Shown piece after piece: positions 43,679-55,250 of a stretch of DNA of 64,000 nt. A program made the translations under genes and the position numbers. Where the stretch lies: positions 930,001-994,000 of the forward strand of contig JAADJZ010000012.1 in the NCBI GenBank assembly GCA_011032825.1. The letters run 5' to 3'. The stretch is from Massariosphaeria phaeospora. Lineage: Eukaryota; Ascomycota; Dothideomycetes; Pleosporales. Below the pieces are notes generated by a model. That model was not told the DNA's origin, ran no database searches, and saw only the letters and a list, made by a program, of their open reading frames with translations. The stretch's first letter is position 1, and every line of letters starts with the position of its first letter.

Positions 43679-44527
43679 ATGATACCCAGCTTCATTTCTT
43701 ACTTTCTACGCGGTTTCGAAACGGAGTGGTTAGCTACCATCGATCCTCGAGAACGCGCGCTCCCTCTGACTGTTGAGGGCGACATCTACGGTCCGTGATC
43801 TCCGTGGCCACCTTTTGGCAATTGGCAGCTGGCTTTTTCGTGTCCATACCTTTTGCATCCACTTCCCCAACTGCTATTTACCGCATGTACACTGGCTTTT
43901 GACCTATGCGTCTCCTGGATCTTTTTCCTATGTTCTCGTCATTGCGACTCGAGACAGCATTTCAGCAAGAAATCTTTGGATTCTTAGGGATGGTGTAGGG
44001 GTGGGGCTTGGGACCCGTTCACGGCTTCTGCACGTAGTCAATTAATGAAGTGCTGGTACCTTTCTATGGATGCAGCACTATGACTTGGCCGTCACAAGTA
44101 CTCTCTCAAGACTACAAGTAGATCAAGTGGCTCACTATGAGGATGTGGTGTGTGCCATACTGTAAATTCCCTGCCAAGTGAATGGACTTGCAACGTAGAG
44201 AAACTCTCAGATCATGGAGAGAGAAAGTTCACATGCCTGAGACAGAAGTAGGAGGCCGAGTAATAGTCCGTCCAATATCGATCAGGGTCTTCAGGCGGGC
44301 GTCGGTGCGGATGTCCGCCCGGCCAGTGCCAGGTGTGTGTGCCAGTCTCGCGGAAGACGGAAGGTGCCACAGGCGGCTCCACACAAGCTCCCGACGCGCT
44401 CGGTCACGTGCGGGCGTAACGTCACTCACCACGACAAAACGCCAAAATCAACATCAGAACGTCAGATCTCGCGCTGGGACGCCACTGACGAGCTGGACCA
44501 CCTCAAGACGCGACAGCAGCCGGCGCA
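43679..44527. other. Intergenic, 849 bp
   Basis: 3' flank of URC4 and promoter of GTR1. No supported coding frame. Confidence 0.45.
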
Positions 44528-45780
44528 ATGAACACCGGCAAGCGACAGAAGCAGCGCAAGGTGCTGCTCATGGGCAAGAGCGGCGCGGGCAAGTCGTCGA
44601 TGCGGTCCATCGTCTTCAGCAATTACGTCGCAAAGGATGTGCGGCGGCTGGGCGCAACCATTGACGTCGAGCACAGCAACATCAAGTTCATGGGCAATCT
44701 CATGCTGAACCTGTGGGACTGCGGAGGGTGCGTTGCGTCCCCTCTTCACCGCACCTCCCTTCGTTCTGGGCTGACCACCGCGCGCCTGCAGACAAGACGG
44801 CTTCGTCGAGAACTACCTCACGCACCAGCGCAACCACGTCTTCGGCAGCGTCGCCGTGCTCATCTTCGTCTTCGACATCGAGTCGCGCGAGTTCCAAGCC
44901 GACGTCATCTCGTACTCGAACATCATCCGCGCCCTGGAGGAATGCTCGCCCGCGGCCAAGATCTTCTGCCTGATCCACAAGATGGACCTGGTGCAGGCGC
45001 GGCTGCGCGTGCAGCTCTTCGACGAGCGCGCCGAGTACATCCGCGGCGCGTCCGAGTCATTCCGCGACCACGTCGAGTTCTTCCCGACCAGCATCTGGGA
45101 CCAGAGCTTGTACAAGGCGTGGACGCAGATCATCTACTTTCTGATCCCCAATGCGAGCAGTATCGAGGGCTTGCTGCAGCAGCTGGCCGAGATCATCGAT
45201 GCGCGCGAGTTGATTCTGTATGAGCGGACGACGTGCTTGATGGTCACGCATGTGACGCGGCAGGTCGAGGGCCAGAATCCGTTCACGGATCGGTTCGAGC
45301 GCATCAGCAGTATACTGAAGACGCACAAGCAGTCCATGGCGTACGTCGACAAGCCCCCGATTCCCTTGCTGCCCGCTACCCCCTCTACACGTCTGGTGCT
45401 AACTCCTCTCCAGCAAACACACGGGCATCCCCGCCGGCTCCGCCAACTTCGCCGAAATGCAGATCAAAACCGGCCGCTTCATGTTCTTCATCTGCCGGCT
45501 GACGGAGAACACCAACCTTGCCGCGTCGCTCCCCCCCTCGGAGCAGATCTTCAACGCCGCCCGCCTCAACATCCGGCTCGCGCGGCCCAAGTTCGCCGAA
45601 CTCGATATCGCCAGCAAGCCGCGGCCGGGCATCCAGCAGGCTTTCGCGCACTCGGCCGAGAGCGAGCGCGAAAGGGAGCGCAGAGAGGGCGGCGGTGGTG
45701 CGGAAGAAAGGGATAGGGATAGTTATGCGGGGCGCGGTGGCGGGAAGGGAAAAGAGCCTGTGCATGGGTTTGAGGGGTGA
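44528..45780 (+). CDS. GTR1: Rag-type GTPase Gtr1 (RagA/B)
   Basis: Three exons, 44528-44727, 44792-45340 and 45414-45780, giving 371 aa; introns 64 and 73 bp. The P-loop GKSGAGKSS is at residues 16-24. Switch I is [14 protein letters not shown], and switch [16 protein letters not shown] is assembled across the first junction. The G4 motif HKMD is at 129-132. The C-terminal roadblock-like domain runs from about 190 to 320 ([38 protein letters not shown]). The last ~45 residues are a charged, Gly-rich tail. Gtr1 pairs with Gtr2 on the vacuole and tells TORC1 about amino-acid supply; this is established for the family. Gtr2 is not in the window. Exon joins are fixed by the conserved switch II and the roadblock start. 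Confidence 0.95.
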
Positions 45781-45881
45781 GGGGTGAGGGAAGGAATGGG
45801 GCCCGGGCGAGGGAGTTGCATGGCTTTTCCTTCATCTTCCTCTTGTACAGCATATTGTAACATGTCCGGCACCGTGGAGTC

Positions 45882-45914
45882 TGGTTCGGTTCGGTTCGGT
45901 TTGGATTCGGTCGG
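45882..45914. repeat. GGTTC pentamer tract
   Basis: Run of TCGGT/GGTTC units in the GTR1 3' flank. Confidence 0.8.
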
Positions 45915-46583
45915 GCGTGGGCTCGCAGCCTCTACAGATGGGATGGAATTCCGGTTCGTGATACCCCCAGTCTTCATCGTCATCTTTATCATCAGTCATA
46001 CTCAGCATCATCCTCATCATCGACATCATTTGGCGTTTTTCGTTCCCAGCATCCATCCACATGCATCCAGCGAGCACCCACCCATGCATTACGTGGACAG
46101 CCACAAAACAACCTTTCTCACCCTCAAATCATATCATCATAATTACCTTACTTACCCATCATAGCCTACACAGATACATAGATAGCATTCATTGTAGTAG
46201 TATCAAAGCAAGACCATAGATTTACCTACCTACCGACCTACTTACACACCGGGCTGTGCTAAGCTAAATTAAGTCACCTGTAGCCTCTCCGACCCGCCTA
46301 GTGTCATCCTCCGTCTACCAATGACACAAAATGAGTGAGAGTGGTCTGATGGATAGCCAATCCAAATCCCGCGACTTTCTTGGCATCAGGGCATGAATGG
46401 GCCAAGAGGGGAGGGCGGGGCAGGGCAGGCGCCACCACACCCACACCATCACGCACACCACGACATCCCAGCAATATCTCGTCTGACTGACCGACCAAAA
46501 TGCGGAACATCTGTCGGGCGCGGCCTCAAATGTCCGACAAGCTTTCTCGCCCCGCCAAGCGCAACGTCCAACTTCGAGGACCC

Positions 46584-46601
46584 AAAAAAAAAAAAAAAAA
46601 A
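46584..46601. repeat. Poly(A) run of 18
   Basis: Eighteen consecutive A on the plus strand, with no coding frame across it. Confidence 0.9.
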
Positions 46602-46638
46602 GGAGGCATCGGCGGCGACTGTGTGTGCTTTTAACTGT

Positions 46639-46684
46639 CTTATCATATCATATCATATCGTATCGTATCACATGGCATGGCATG
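46639..46684. repeat. ATCAT/GGCAT pentamer tract
   Basis: TATCATATCATATCATATCG turning into CATGGCATGGCATGG. Confidence 0.85.
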
Positions 46685-47090
46685 GTAGCACACCGTTCTG
46701 TCAACAAGACGAGACGAAACACGAGACAAGACCGAAAGTGATCATCATTAGAGCCCATATACAGCCATTTCCAGCACCCAGCCCAGCCCATCCCATACCA
46801 ATTGCCCCACACATCCAGACAGATAATTATTCGATCCGAAAGTCCCAAGTCCCAAGTCCCGAATCCCGAAGACCCCAACTTTTAGTTGCTGTTGTAGTAT
46901 GATCCGTATCTTTATTTTATATCCAATCCGATCCATGCCGTCGGCCCTACCTGACGCGCGCCGCTCAGTGCGACCAAAGAAAAAGCATGCACAAGTACTC
47001 TCTTTCCGCATGTCCCGAAAAATCAACAGCAGACAATAACCGAGAAAGACATGTACAAGTACAATCATTACAATTACAATCGGGGCCGCC

Positions 47091-47145
47091 CAGATAGATA
47101 GCTAGATAGATAGATGATAGATATATAGGTAGGTAGGTAGGTAAT
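47091..47145. repeat. GATA / GTAG tetramer tract
   Basis: AGATAGAT units followed by four GTAG units, close to the end of the Zn2Cys6 gene. Confidence 0.85.
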
Positions 47146-47355
47146 CGAAGGAAATATATATGTTTTGTATCGGTAATAATGAGAATAGGACAGACAAGAA
47201 CAAAAGAACATTAACAACAGCCGAAACAGGGGTAGTAGCGTACGTGCGGGCGTGCGGGCGTGAGATTCATGGTCCGTAAACTGAGGGGCGCGCGAGAGAG
47301 AAAATGAGCTTCGTTCATTCATGCAAGTCGAAACGCGTACGTCGTAAGGAGACAG

Positions 47356-50344
47356 CTAACGACCCGTCAGGCTCCCGACGACCTCGAACAGCACCGGCTC
47401 GCTGGCCTTGTAGACGACATCCTCGTTCCCGAACGCCATGTCCAGGCTCTCGGGAACCCGCCAGAACTGGCCGAAGCTGCCATTGCGCACGCCCTGCTCT
47501 TCGTGCACGGCAATGCCAGTCAGCTGCTTGACGCGGCTGGCCACCGCCTTGTGCTGAGCGCGAGCCGACGCCCAGAACATGGAGAGCTCCTCGATGCAGG
47601 ATATGGTGGTTCCGAGCGTTTCGATGAGGCTGGGCAGGGTGGAGAAGGTGCCCGCCGAAGAGAGGACGTCGATGGAGAGCATGAGCGCGTAGCCGGGGAA
47701 CGGCGTGGAAAAGAGGAAGTCGGATAGGGCGGTTGGGGGGAGGCGGCGCTGGCGATTTACTGCGGCGAGAGAGTGCATCATGGACAGAAAGTGGGACGCA
47801 TTTCGGAAAGATTGGTCGATGTTGCGCCTGATCTTGTCGGTGGACAGCAGATGGATGCGGACATGGCGGTTGAGACGAATGACGGCGGTGTAATAGAGCG
47901 CGTGGAGGGAGATGAAGCTTCCGGCAAAGCCATCGATGATGCTGGTGTCGAGGTTCTGCGGGGAATATCTAAGGTTTGCGGGTAACATGGCATGCCATGT
48001 CTCTAGCCTTTCGTAAGTCTTGGCGTAAAACGCTTCGTAGAGACGCTCGTAGCCATGTTCGGGCCGATGTACAGCACGACTGGTGAAGGTCAATACTTCG
48101 CCCCAGATCGCTGATATTAAGGTTAAATATGCCATGTATCCGAGAGGCGGACCGGGAGGGGCTTGGCGACTGAGGAGCTCGAAATCGAAGAACGGGGTAT
48201 CACATGGGTTGGAGGCTTCGTAAACATTTTCCAGGCATGGCAAATGAAGGAAAGTGTCCTCGATATTGATAACACACAGGGTCCCGCCACAGAACCCGTT
48301 GAATCGCTGTTCGGGTATTAGGTCAAGGGTGGTGGTCGCCGTGAATGCGGTTGAACTTACATCCATCAAAAATCCGGACCAGAAAGTGCGGCGGCAGCAT
48401 TCTTCCAGGGTAGGGCGGTCGAATCCATAGTCTGGTCCAGGGGAGATGTCCGGAAGTTCCTTCACCCCTTCCTCGGTGTTCAATTTAAGTGCGCTAATGG
48501 CACGTAAACCGGCACCACAAAAGTCCCAGGCCTCTTGTGACTTGCCTCGTGCAAAGTTGTACAGAGCAAGCATAAGCCGACTCTGGCACAACTGCAGTGT
48601 GAACTTCCCAAAACGCTTCTCCGTGGCATACGCGGCGATGGCTGCGAATCGTTTTCCAATAGCGCGTTTGTCAGGATCAGCAGAGAAGACGGAGCCCATT
48701 GCAAGAACAGAATACAAGAGCATGAGATGATCCTGGTTCTTGTCGCGATGGGTCTCCACCCATTTCATAAAGGGCCTCCGGGGGAACATTCCATAGGTAG
48801 CACGCCCGGCATGGAGGAAGTAAAGGTCCAGGAGGTGCATGGTCAGCCTTGCGTCTGTTTCAAAGGGATCCTGCTCCCATTGGAGGGTCAGTTGGTCCTG
48901 ATGCGAGCCACGCCTGGGGTCGTCCGGATCCTGGTTGTTTAAAGAGCCACTCCAGTCTGAATCCAGCGAATGAACCGACATGTCTCGTGAGGTATCGACT
49001 GAGGTGGGACGAAAGTTTCGAGGCTTGAATGGAGAGCCAGCATTCCAAGCTTCGATTGTTCTGGAAGTATCGCGGTGCTCTTCGGGAGCTCTTGGTTTAT
49101 CGGGCCCAGTCAAGGGGCTTACGAGCTCCGTTGACTGACTCTTAAATAGCGCCGAAGAGGACGACGGTGATGTTTCTTCCGAAGCATTGCTCATGCCTAG
49201 CTGGTTGAGACCTCTACTTCCAAGTCAGTATTTGTCATGTGAGTTACACGGGCCCACATTGTCAGCGACTTCAAACCCGTTAGATCAATGCATATAAGTC
49301 GACGGGTCTCGTCGACAAGAAAGAAGGTGTAGCACAAAATTCAACTCACCCTCTACACACCCTCTGCGATTTGGCGCATTGATGACACTTTGGATAGCCA
49401 GGCTCACACTTGATCTTCTTCTCTCGACAGGTCAAGCATGCTTGGGCGAGTCGCTTGCGTGGTTTTCCTGCCTTGGTGATGCCCCAGGATGGATTGACTG
49501 GTTCGCCGTCGATAACAACGCGACAGAAGGTCCCGTCTTCGTAGATGTAGCATATGCCCTCACCCGGAATCTCGCGCTGTCCCACACATCGTGAAGTCTT
49601 AACCGGAGCTCGGGATGAACCTTCGGTGCGTCTTCTCATGGGCTTGCCCAGGTCCATGGCATCATCCTGGGGAAGCTGACTTGCGAGTGTTCCGATAGGA
49701 TCTGATGATGCACTCAAGGCTGACGCTGTGGATGGCGGCCTGTACAATCTACCGGTGGGATCTGTCAGGGTTGGGCGTGCAAGACTTCCCTGACGCGAGA
49801 ATTCCGGTGGACGCGACTTGGGCGTGGAACTCGGTGTTGAGAAGCTCACCGATTGACCGTCGACGGCAGCATTGTGGAGGGCATGACGGTGCACGTGTGG
49901 CGCTCGAGAAGTGATAGCATGGTTTTCGGGGTAGTCATGGCTGTAACCGTCGAAATCATGCCGTCTTTTTAGGGTTGGGCTCGACGAGCCGTACCGGCCG
50001 CCAACGGCGTGTGCAAAGTGGCCGCCACCAGAGCGCGGGGGGAGGTCAGGCAGCTTGTTGTCCAATAGCTCGGGCTCCAGAAGAGTTCGCAGGCTGGGAA
50101 GCTGTTGCGCATTACTTTGGCTTCCATGAGCGTCCCGGGGACGGTGGTGCTGCGATGGGGCGGTGATCTCTGGCCGCGACGGAGCCCCATTGGGCCTCTG
50201 GTAGGAACTGTAAGAAGGAAACGGCTGCGGCGGCGCGGGGCGAGACGGGATGCTGGGCAGGCGGTTCATGTCGACGAGCATAGTAGCGGGAGGAGGCGAG
50301 GGTCGAGGTTCGGGGCCTGTGGAGGGACGACTTCCGCGATACAT
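47356..50344 (-). CDS. Zn2Cys6 transcription factor with fungal trans-domain
   Basis: Two exons, 50344-49350 and 49213-47356, giving 950 aa; 136-bp intron. Residues 1-250 are Pro/Ser-rich and disordered. A conserved block GEGICYIYEDGTFCRVVIDG leads to the binuclear zinc cluster CLTCREKKIKCEPGYPKC followed by HQC and a final Cys (first Cys303), with spacing C-x2-C-x6-C-x6-C-x2-C-x6-C. The cluster is not N-terminal as in most family members, and the intron lies right after it. About 460-800 is the fungal trans-domain (LTMHLLDLYFLHAGRATYGM; LLYSVLAMGSVFSADPDKR; CCRRTFWSGFLMDVSS). It should bind CGG-type sites as a dimer; target genes unknown. The start at 50344 is the first ATG in frame; later in-frame ATGs (50281, 50272) are possible. 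Confidence 0.9.
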
Positions 50345-53066
50345 TGGCCGGCAGACCACATGGAGCTGTTAGGGAATAGCACAAGATATAAACTAGGGCA
50401 CTCGTCGAGATTCAGGCACGACACCAGGCCTGGCAGCGCTGCAGGCACGGCATCAGCTCGCAGTCAAACTCTCGGGGACATGGAGGCAGGCGCGAGGTCG
50501 GGGGAGGGAGCCAGAGGGACTGCAGCAGCACGATTGCGCACGTCTGTATTGTATGTATGTAATGGAATACCCGCTGTGAGGTCTTGCAGAAGGCAAGGTT
50601 GATGAAAGTGCCAACGGAACTCACAGTCCGTGCAGGGCTGACGTCTGACGACTGACGACTGAACCGTGGGCGCCCACACGTCCGGCTGCTCCTGGGCCAG
50701 GGCCACAGCCGAAGCAACAGGCCTGCTAGGGGAGATGTAGGGGCTGCCGCTTGCGAGGGGGGAGCACGGGAGGACGGCGCAGGCCAGGCAAGGCAAGGCA
50801 AGGCAGTGTCAGGCACAGCGTGCAGGTCCGCGGTGCGGCGTGCGGCGCGGACGGCTCTCGCAGTCGCAGTCGCTGGGCGCGCAGAGGCGGCGCGCAGAGG
50901 AGGCTGGGCACGCAGCGGGCGGGCACTGGGGGGGGCAGCAGCAGCAGCAGCACTATGGGGGGGTGGCAGCAACAGCAACAGCAACAAGACGGGAGGGCCA
51001 TACCGGGGCGCCAGCAGCAGACGACGGCGGCGATGGGGTGCGGCAGCGGCAGCGGAGTAGAGCAGCGGCGACCGGGGAGGCAGCCCCGGCAGGAGGGCGA
51101 GGGCGTGCCTGCCTGTTGCCTGCGTGCCAGCCCATCCCAGCAACAGCGCCAGGGTCGCGAGACGAACTGCCAGGAGCATGGTCGTTGGGAGGGGCCCTTT
51201 CGCTGTTTGAGAGCCGAACAGGACGGCCTGGGAGCGGCCGGGGGGGCAGCGACGCAGCCAGGCCAGGATCCGGGCGCGCGCTGCGACGGGGCGTGCGGTG
51301 CGGTAGCTGTCTGGCTGTCTCCAGTGTCCACCCACTGCCCAGTGCCCACGGTCACAACGCCAGACTCCAGACGCCCGGCCAGACGCCAGCAGCGGTGCAG
51401 CACTCGAGGCTCGAGCAGGCGCCCAGCACCCGCAGCGTAGCGTGTTTGGCGTGGTGCGCGAGCTGCAGCGGAGACGGACTCGCGAACGGTCGCGGCGCGC
51501 ATCATGGGGGGAAGCTCCAGCAAGCTCCAGCACCCGCACCACCGCACCAGATCTGGCCAACAGCCAACAGCCGGCGCTGGCCAACCGCGAGCGCTCCCGC
51601 TGCTGACGGTGCCGATCATGCAGCGCGTGGGAGGGTGATGGCGGGATGCGGCAAAAACCCCCTTCGCTCGCCCGGGATCCGCACGCAGCCAATAGCAGGC
51701 CGCCAGATTGAGTTTCAAAGGGCCCCGATGCACGCCCGCCTGCTCGTCGGCCCTCCTCTCCTCGTCGACGCTGTGGCAAGTCCCGCACGCTGCAACGATG
51801 CGGCAGCAAAGCAAACACGTCCTAGCACGGGGTCGTCTGCGCCCTCTCGCGCTGCTCCGCGCCAGATGATAGATGACCCCCCAGATGCCAGAGCAGAGAC
51901 ACCCAGGGGGCCGCCGGACGGTCGCAGCTCGCCGGCAGCCGGCCCTCGATCGCTGCAGCTAGCCCGCCGCACGGGCAGCGAGCACGCACTGTCAAGCGGC
52001 TGTCGATGAACTCATGGGAATCGGATGGTTCGAGGCCGCGGGACTCGACGACGTCTAGCGCAGACTGCCGCAGTTACAGTTACCGGCGGAGTGCGGTACG
52101 GTACATGTGAGGCCTGCCAGCCAGTGCGCAATGCTACATAGTAGTGCCGTCCGTCCTCGGTCTGTAAAAGCGGCGGCGCAGCGGTCGGGACGAGGCCTCA
52201 GAGTAGCCGTTGAGCTGACCATCGCCGGCGCATCCTTGATTTCTTATCCGCGCTCCCCTGTCCGTCTAACGCCCGCCTCGAGTCTTGCGTGCATAGAGCC
52301 CGCTTGGCCTGCACCTAAAAGCGCTCGATGCCTCTCTGTCGGTTTCCCAGACATGCAGCTGGCACTTTATGCGCATGCTGGGTGATAGTAGGCCTGCTAT
52401 GGGTGCCGCGTTTCGGGTCCTCGATGGCCTTCGGTCGCCATAGCGTACCACCTCCCCTCCAACACCTGCACGGCCACATCATATGAGTGTGCCGACGCGA
52501 ATCTGTTCGAGACCACGTTGAGGCTGACCACCCGCTGCTGCCAGCCCTCTGCTGCGCGCTCTCCCTGTTGCAGTGTCGCCGTTCGTTGAGAGCCTGTCGC
52601 CGTGAGTATTGAGGGCATCGGATCCTGCGTGGGCAACCCGGAAGCGCTGCAGCTGTCGATATGAGCCCTTTGTCCTCAACGCTCATGTCCGAGCGAGTCC
52701 GGAAAGCAATATCGACCGTCGTCCTCGCACAGCATAAAGGAGGCCAAATGTTCGGTTTGTGATGGGGCTGCCGTGCCGTTCGGTGTCTGGACGTGCAAGT
52801 CGTGCTCGCCTTCTCCGCTCGCGTCGTCGTCCCGGCCCGGGCAGTCCAAGTCTGCACGTGACGGTCGCTGTTGCCAAGCCCCAAAGTCTCGCCTATCATT
52901 TGCTTAGTCACAAGCGCTAACTTTGATCTTGGAACTTTATCAACCTCGACCTTGACCTGAAACCTTCACCACAACCACTTCGCCGCCATTTCCGTCGTGA
53001 CCCGCCAACTAGTACAATATTAATTTTTGGCACAGCATACTTCGACAAATCCTACAACTATCCGCA
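50345..53066. other. Long GC-rich divergent intergenic region, 2.7 kb
   Basis: Separates the Zn2Cys6 gene from the gene at 53067. 50740-51480 contains GCAAG and CAG/CAACAG runs. Frames of up to 468 codons occur here on both strands, but they are Arg/Ala/Gln/Cys-rich and are expected from GC-rich repetitive DNA. I read this as long 5' leader and promoter DNA. Confidence 0.5.
50935..50988. repeat. CAG / CAACAG tract
   Basis: Five CAG units, a G7 run, then repeated CAACAG. Confidence 0.85.
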
Positions 53067-53939
53067 ATGGCGAAACCGGACGACTCCCCGAGTGCCGCCG
53101 CGACTGACAAGAACTCTCCACCGCCGCTTCCTGCCGAGCCCCTGCCGCGACCAGAATATGCGCCTCCGCAAGACCTGGACCGTCGCGGCGAGTGGTTAGG
53201 CACTCGTAACCCGAGCAGTGGGATCTGGTACTACGTCCGCGACATGACAACCGATTGTTGGTCGGTCGATTGGGCCAACGGCGGCACGTGGACCCATGTA
53301 GTCAATTACTCCGATGACCCCAGCAAATCACCGTACGACAGGTTTGATTTCATTGCTCGACGTCATTTCATTTGGTCGTTTCATATATTAATGTACGTCA
53401 ACAGATTTTCTAACCCTAACGCATACGCCAGCAGGTCTCCGTCCAACGCCTTCAACACCTCCGATGCTGCCACCAACAAAGCCACTGCCAGGACTATTGA
53501 ACCCGTCAAGCCTCGACTTCTGCACGGAGGCTACAATCCGAAAATCCACGGTAGCTACAATCCAAATGCAGACTATGCTGTTCTTGCGCGCCAGCAAGAG
53601 GAGGAAGAAGAGGAAGCTGCCCGTGTTGCCCGTGCTGCAACTGTCACTGCTCGCCAACAGGTCAGCAATGATGGATACTCCGTGACGGCACACTTCAACC
53701 GCTTCAACGGACGTTTCCAAGGCCCATCCAGTGGCCCAGAGATGCACAACGACGACAACAAAAGCCGCCGTCAGCTCAACGCCTACTTCAACGTGGATGA
53801 TGCTGCCAACTCCCACAATGGTCGTAGCCTCAAAGCAGAACGCCGCAACAAAGTGAAGTCCAAGAAGCAGGTCCAAGAGTTCAAGCAAAAGCGCAAGGAC
53901 AAAAAGGAACAGAAAAGGCGAGAATGGCTCCTGAACTAG
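53067..53939 (+). CDS. Unknown basic protein with WW-like start and coiled tail
   Basis: Single open frame of 290 aa. Residues 1-40 are Pro-rich. WLGTRNPSSGIWYYVRDM (about 43-60) resembles a WW-type three-strand sheet but lacks the final Pro. DYAVLARQQEEEEEEAARV begins a helical section, preceded by two GxYNP units (GGYNPKIHGSYNP). The C-terminus is strongly basic (KAERRNKVKSKKQVQEFKQK, then KDKKEQKRREW) and could be a nucleolar signal or an RNA-binding coil. A 42-bp stop-free intron may sit at 53393-53434 (GTACGT donor, TTCTAAC branch, GCCAGCAG acceptor). Splicing it would remove 14 residues. Family not recognised. Confidence 0.65.
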   Translation: MAKPDDSPSAAATDKNSPPPLPAEPLPRPEYAPPQDLDRRGEWLGTRNPSSGIWYYVRDMTTDCWSVDWANGGTWTHVVNYSDDPSKSPYDRFDFIARRHFIWSFHILMYVNRFSNPNAYASRSPSNAFNTSDAATNKATARTIEPVKPRLLHGGYNPKIHGSYNPNADYAVLARQQEEEEEEAARVARAATVTARQQVSNDGYSVTAHFNRFNGRFQGPSSGPEMHNDDNKSRRQLNAYFNVDDAANSHNGRSLKAERRNKVKSKKQVQEFKQKRKDKKEQKRREWLLN

Positions 53940-54538
53940 ATCATCTGGTCGGTAAGAAACTGTAACATGTGATATTGTACTTGACCTATCACTAATGTTA
54001 CACGCAGAACAGTTGCCGCTCCAGGCTTTAGGGATTGGGTACCGCCGGCGTTTAAGGGCTGTTAAGGTGTAACCGGACCTATGTTTCTGTCGGCATCTAA
54101 GGCTTGATGATATCATGTGTGAAAGGCAAACAGGGAGTATGGAGTATATGGCCACAGGATCTTATTTCCATCTTTCTGAGCCTGAACAAACCTGCAAACA
54201 GTTCGGAGATATTCGGTCGAATTCATGAGGAGAAATACTAGATATATCCACATACGTGAGGATATGGAGAATTCAATGATTTGAACTCAGGACTTCCATT
54301 GAGCTAGATGATACTATGCGTTCCCGTAAATGGGCATGGGGTGCGTTTCCACATGGCCCGCCTAAGTCCATCATACCTAAACGGGTGCGAGGATTATGAT
54401 AAGGATACTGGCGCACAGCCACTCCCACGTGGCCTTAGCTGCCGTTACCCAGGGCGCCAGTCTCAATTCTAAGAAGATCTGGGAAACCCGCGGAAGGCGA
54501 GACATGTCAGTCCTTTTTCTCGGTTGTTTTTCTCTTGA
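53940..54538. other. Intergenic between convergent genes, 599 bp
   Basis: 3' flanks of two convergent genes. A minus-strand string with A-box-like TAGCTCAATGG (54296-54306) and B-box-like GAGTTCAAATC (54278-54288), only 7 bp apart, looks like a tRNA fragment rather than a gene. Confidence 0.4.
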
Positions 54539-55250
54539 TCAGCCACCCTGGGAGGATCCGTCCTTGGTTTGTACGCCTTCCATTTGCCTTCTTAGATCCT
54601 CCACACTCCCGGTATGTAGCCCGTCCGCGCCGATAGGATTGCTATGGTCTGTCCCCTGTAGCCCTGGTACGCCGCCTTCTTTAGTGGTATCCACAGATGC
54701 CTCACTCGCTTGTCCCACGCCCGTATCCAATCCATCCACAGCTCCAAGGAACCACTCAACCACCTCTTTTTTGTCATTGACCTCCGCCCCGAATACTGCA
54801 TCATGTCCCGCCTTGTTGATGATCGTGGCATCGGCCCCCAGCTGAACCAGACGCTTCACGCTTTCCAGATGTCCGTTGAGTGCTGCCCAATGGAGGGCTG
54901 TATTGCCGGCATCGTTTACCGCGTTGATAAGCCCCGGCGCCGGTGTCGCAGCCTTGTCCGAGCTGTATGAGAGTAGCAGGTTGATAGCCTCTGCGCGGCA
55001 ATGTCAGCTCTACAGGACGCCAGCATGTTCCAGATAGTATAAAAGTACCGAGATGTCCGTTCGCTGCTGCATAGTGCAGTGCGCTATTCTTCGACTCCGG
55101 ATCAACTGCCGCGGCGACCAACTCGGCGGTGCTGCGTTTGGCCTGCGTCGAGAGCTCGGTAAGAAAGGCCTCGAGCTCGGAGATGTCGTTGACCCGCGCT
55201 AGGTACAAGATGTCGGCGATAGCGTCGTCGTCAAAGGTAGCACCAGCCAT
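54539..55250 (-). CDS. YAR1: Ankyrin-repeat protein, Yar1-like
   Basis: Two exons, 55250-55049 and 54990-54539, giving 217 aa; 58-bp intron. It starts MAGATFDDDAIADILYLARV. Ankyrin units: NSALHYAAANGHL joined across the intron to EAINLLLSYSS, then NTALHWAALNGHLESVKRLV, then KAGHDAVFGAEVNDKKEVVEW. The C-terminal ~65 residues are disordered. Size, repeat number and the acidic N-terminal helix fit Yar1, the chaperone that shields ribosomal protein uS3 (Rps3) before its assembly in the nucleus. YGL242C-type small ankyrin proteins look alike, so the name is tentative; the ankyrin call is firm. Confidence 0.8.

Larger units (their letters stand above)
45781..47355. other. Intergenic between convergent genes, rich in simple repeats
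   Basis: 1.6 kb between the 3' ends of GTR1 and the Zn2Cys6 gene. It carries several microsatellite-like tracts, listed separately, and no supported gene. Confidence 0.5.

Noticed and set aside
50412..52009. Frames of 360-470 codons on both strands upstream of the Zn2Cys6 gene
   Set aside because: Compositionally extreme (Arg/Ala/Gln/Cys), they overlap each other on opposite strands in GC-rich repetitive DNA and contain no domain.
54278..54306. A-box-like and B-box-like strings on the minus strand
   Set aside because: Only 7 bp apart; no room for an anticodon arm and no acceptor stem, so at most a tRNA fragment.
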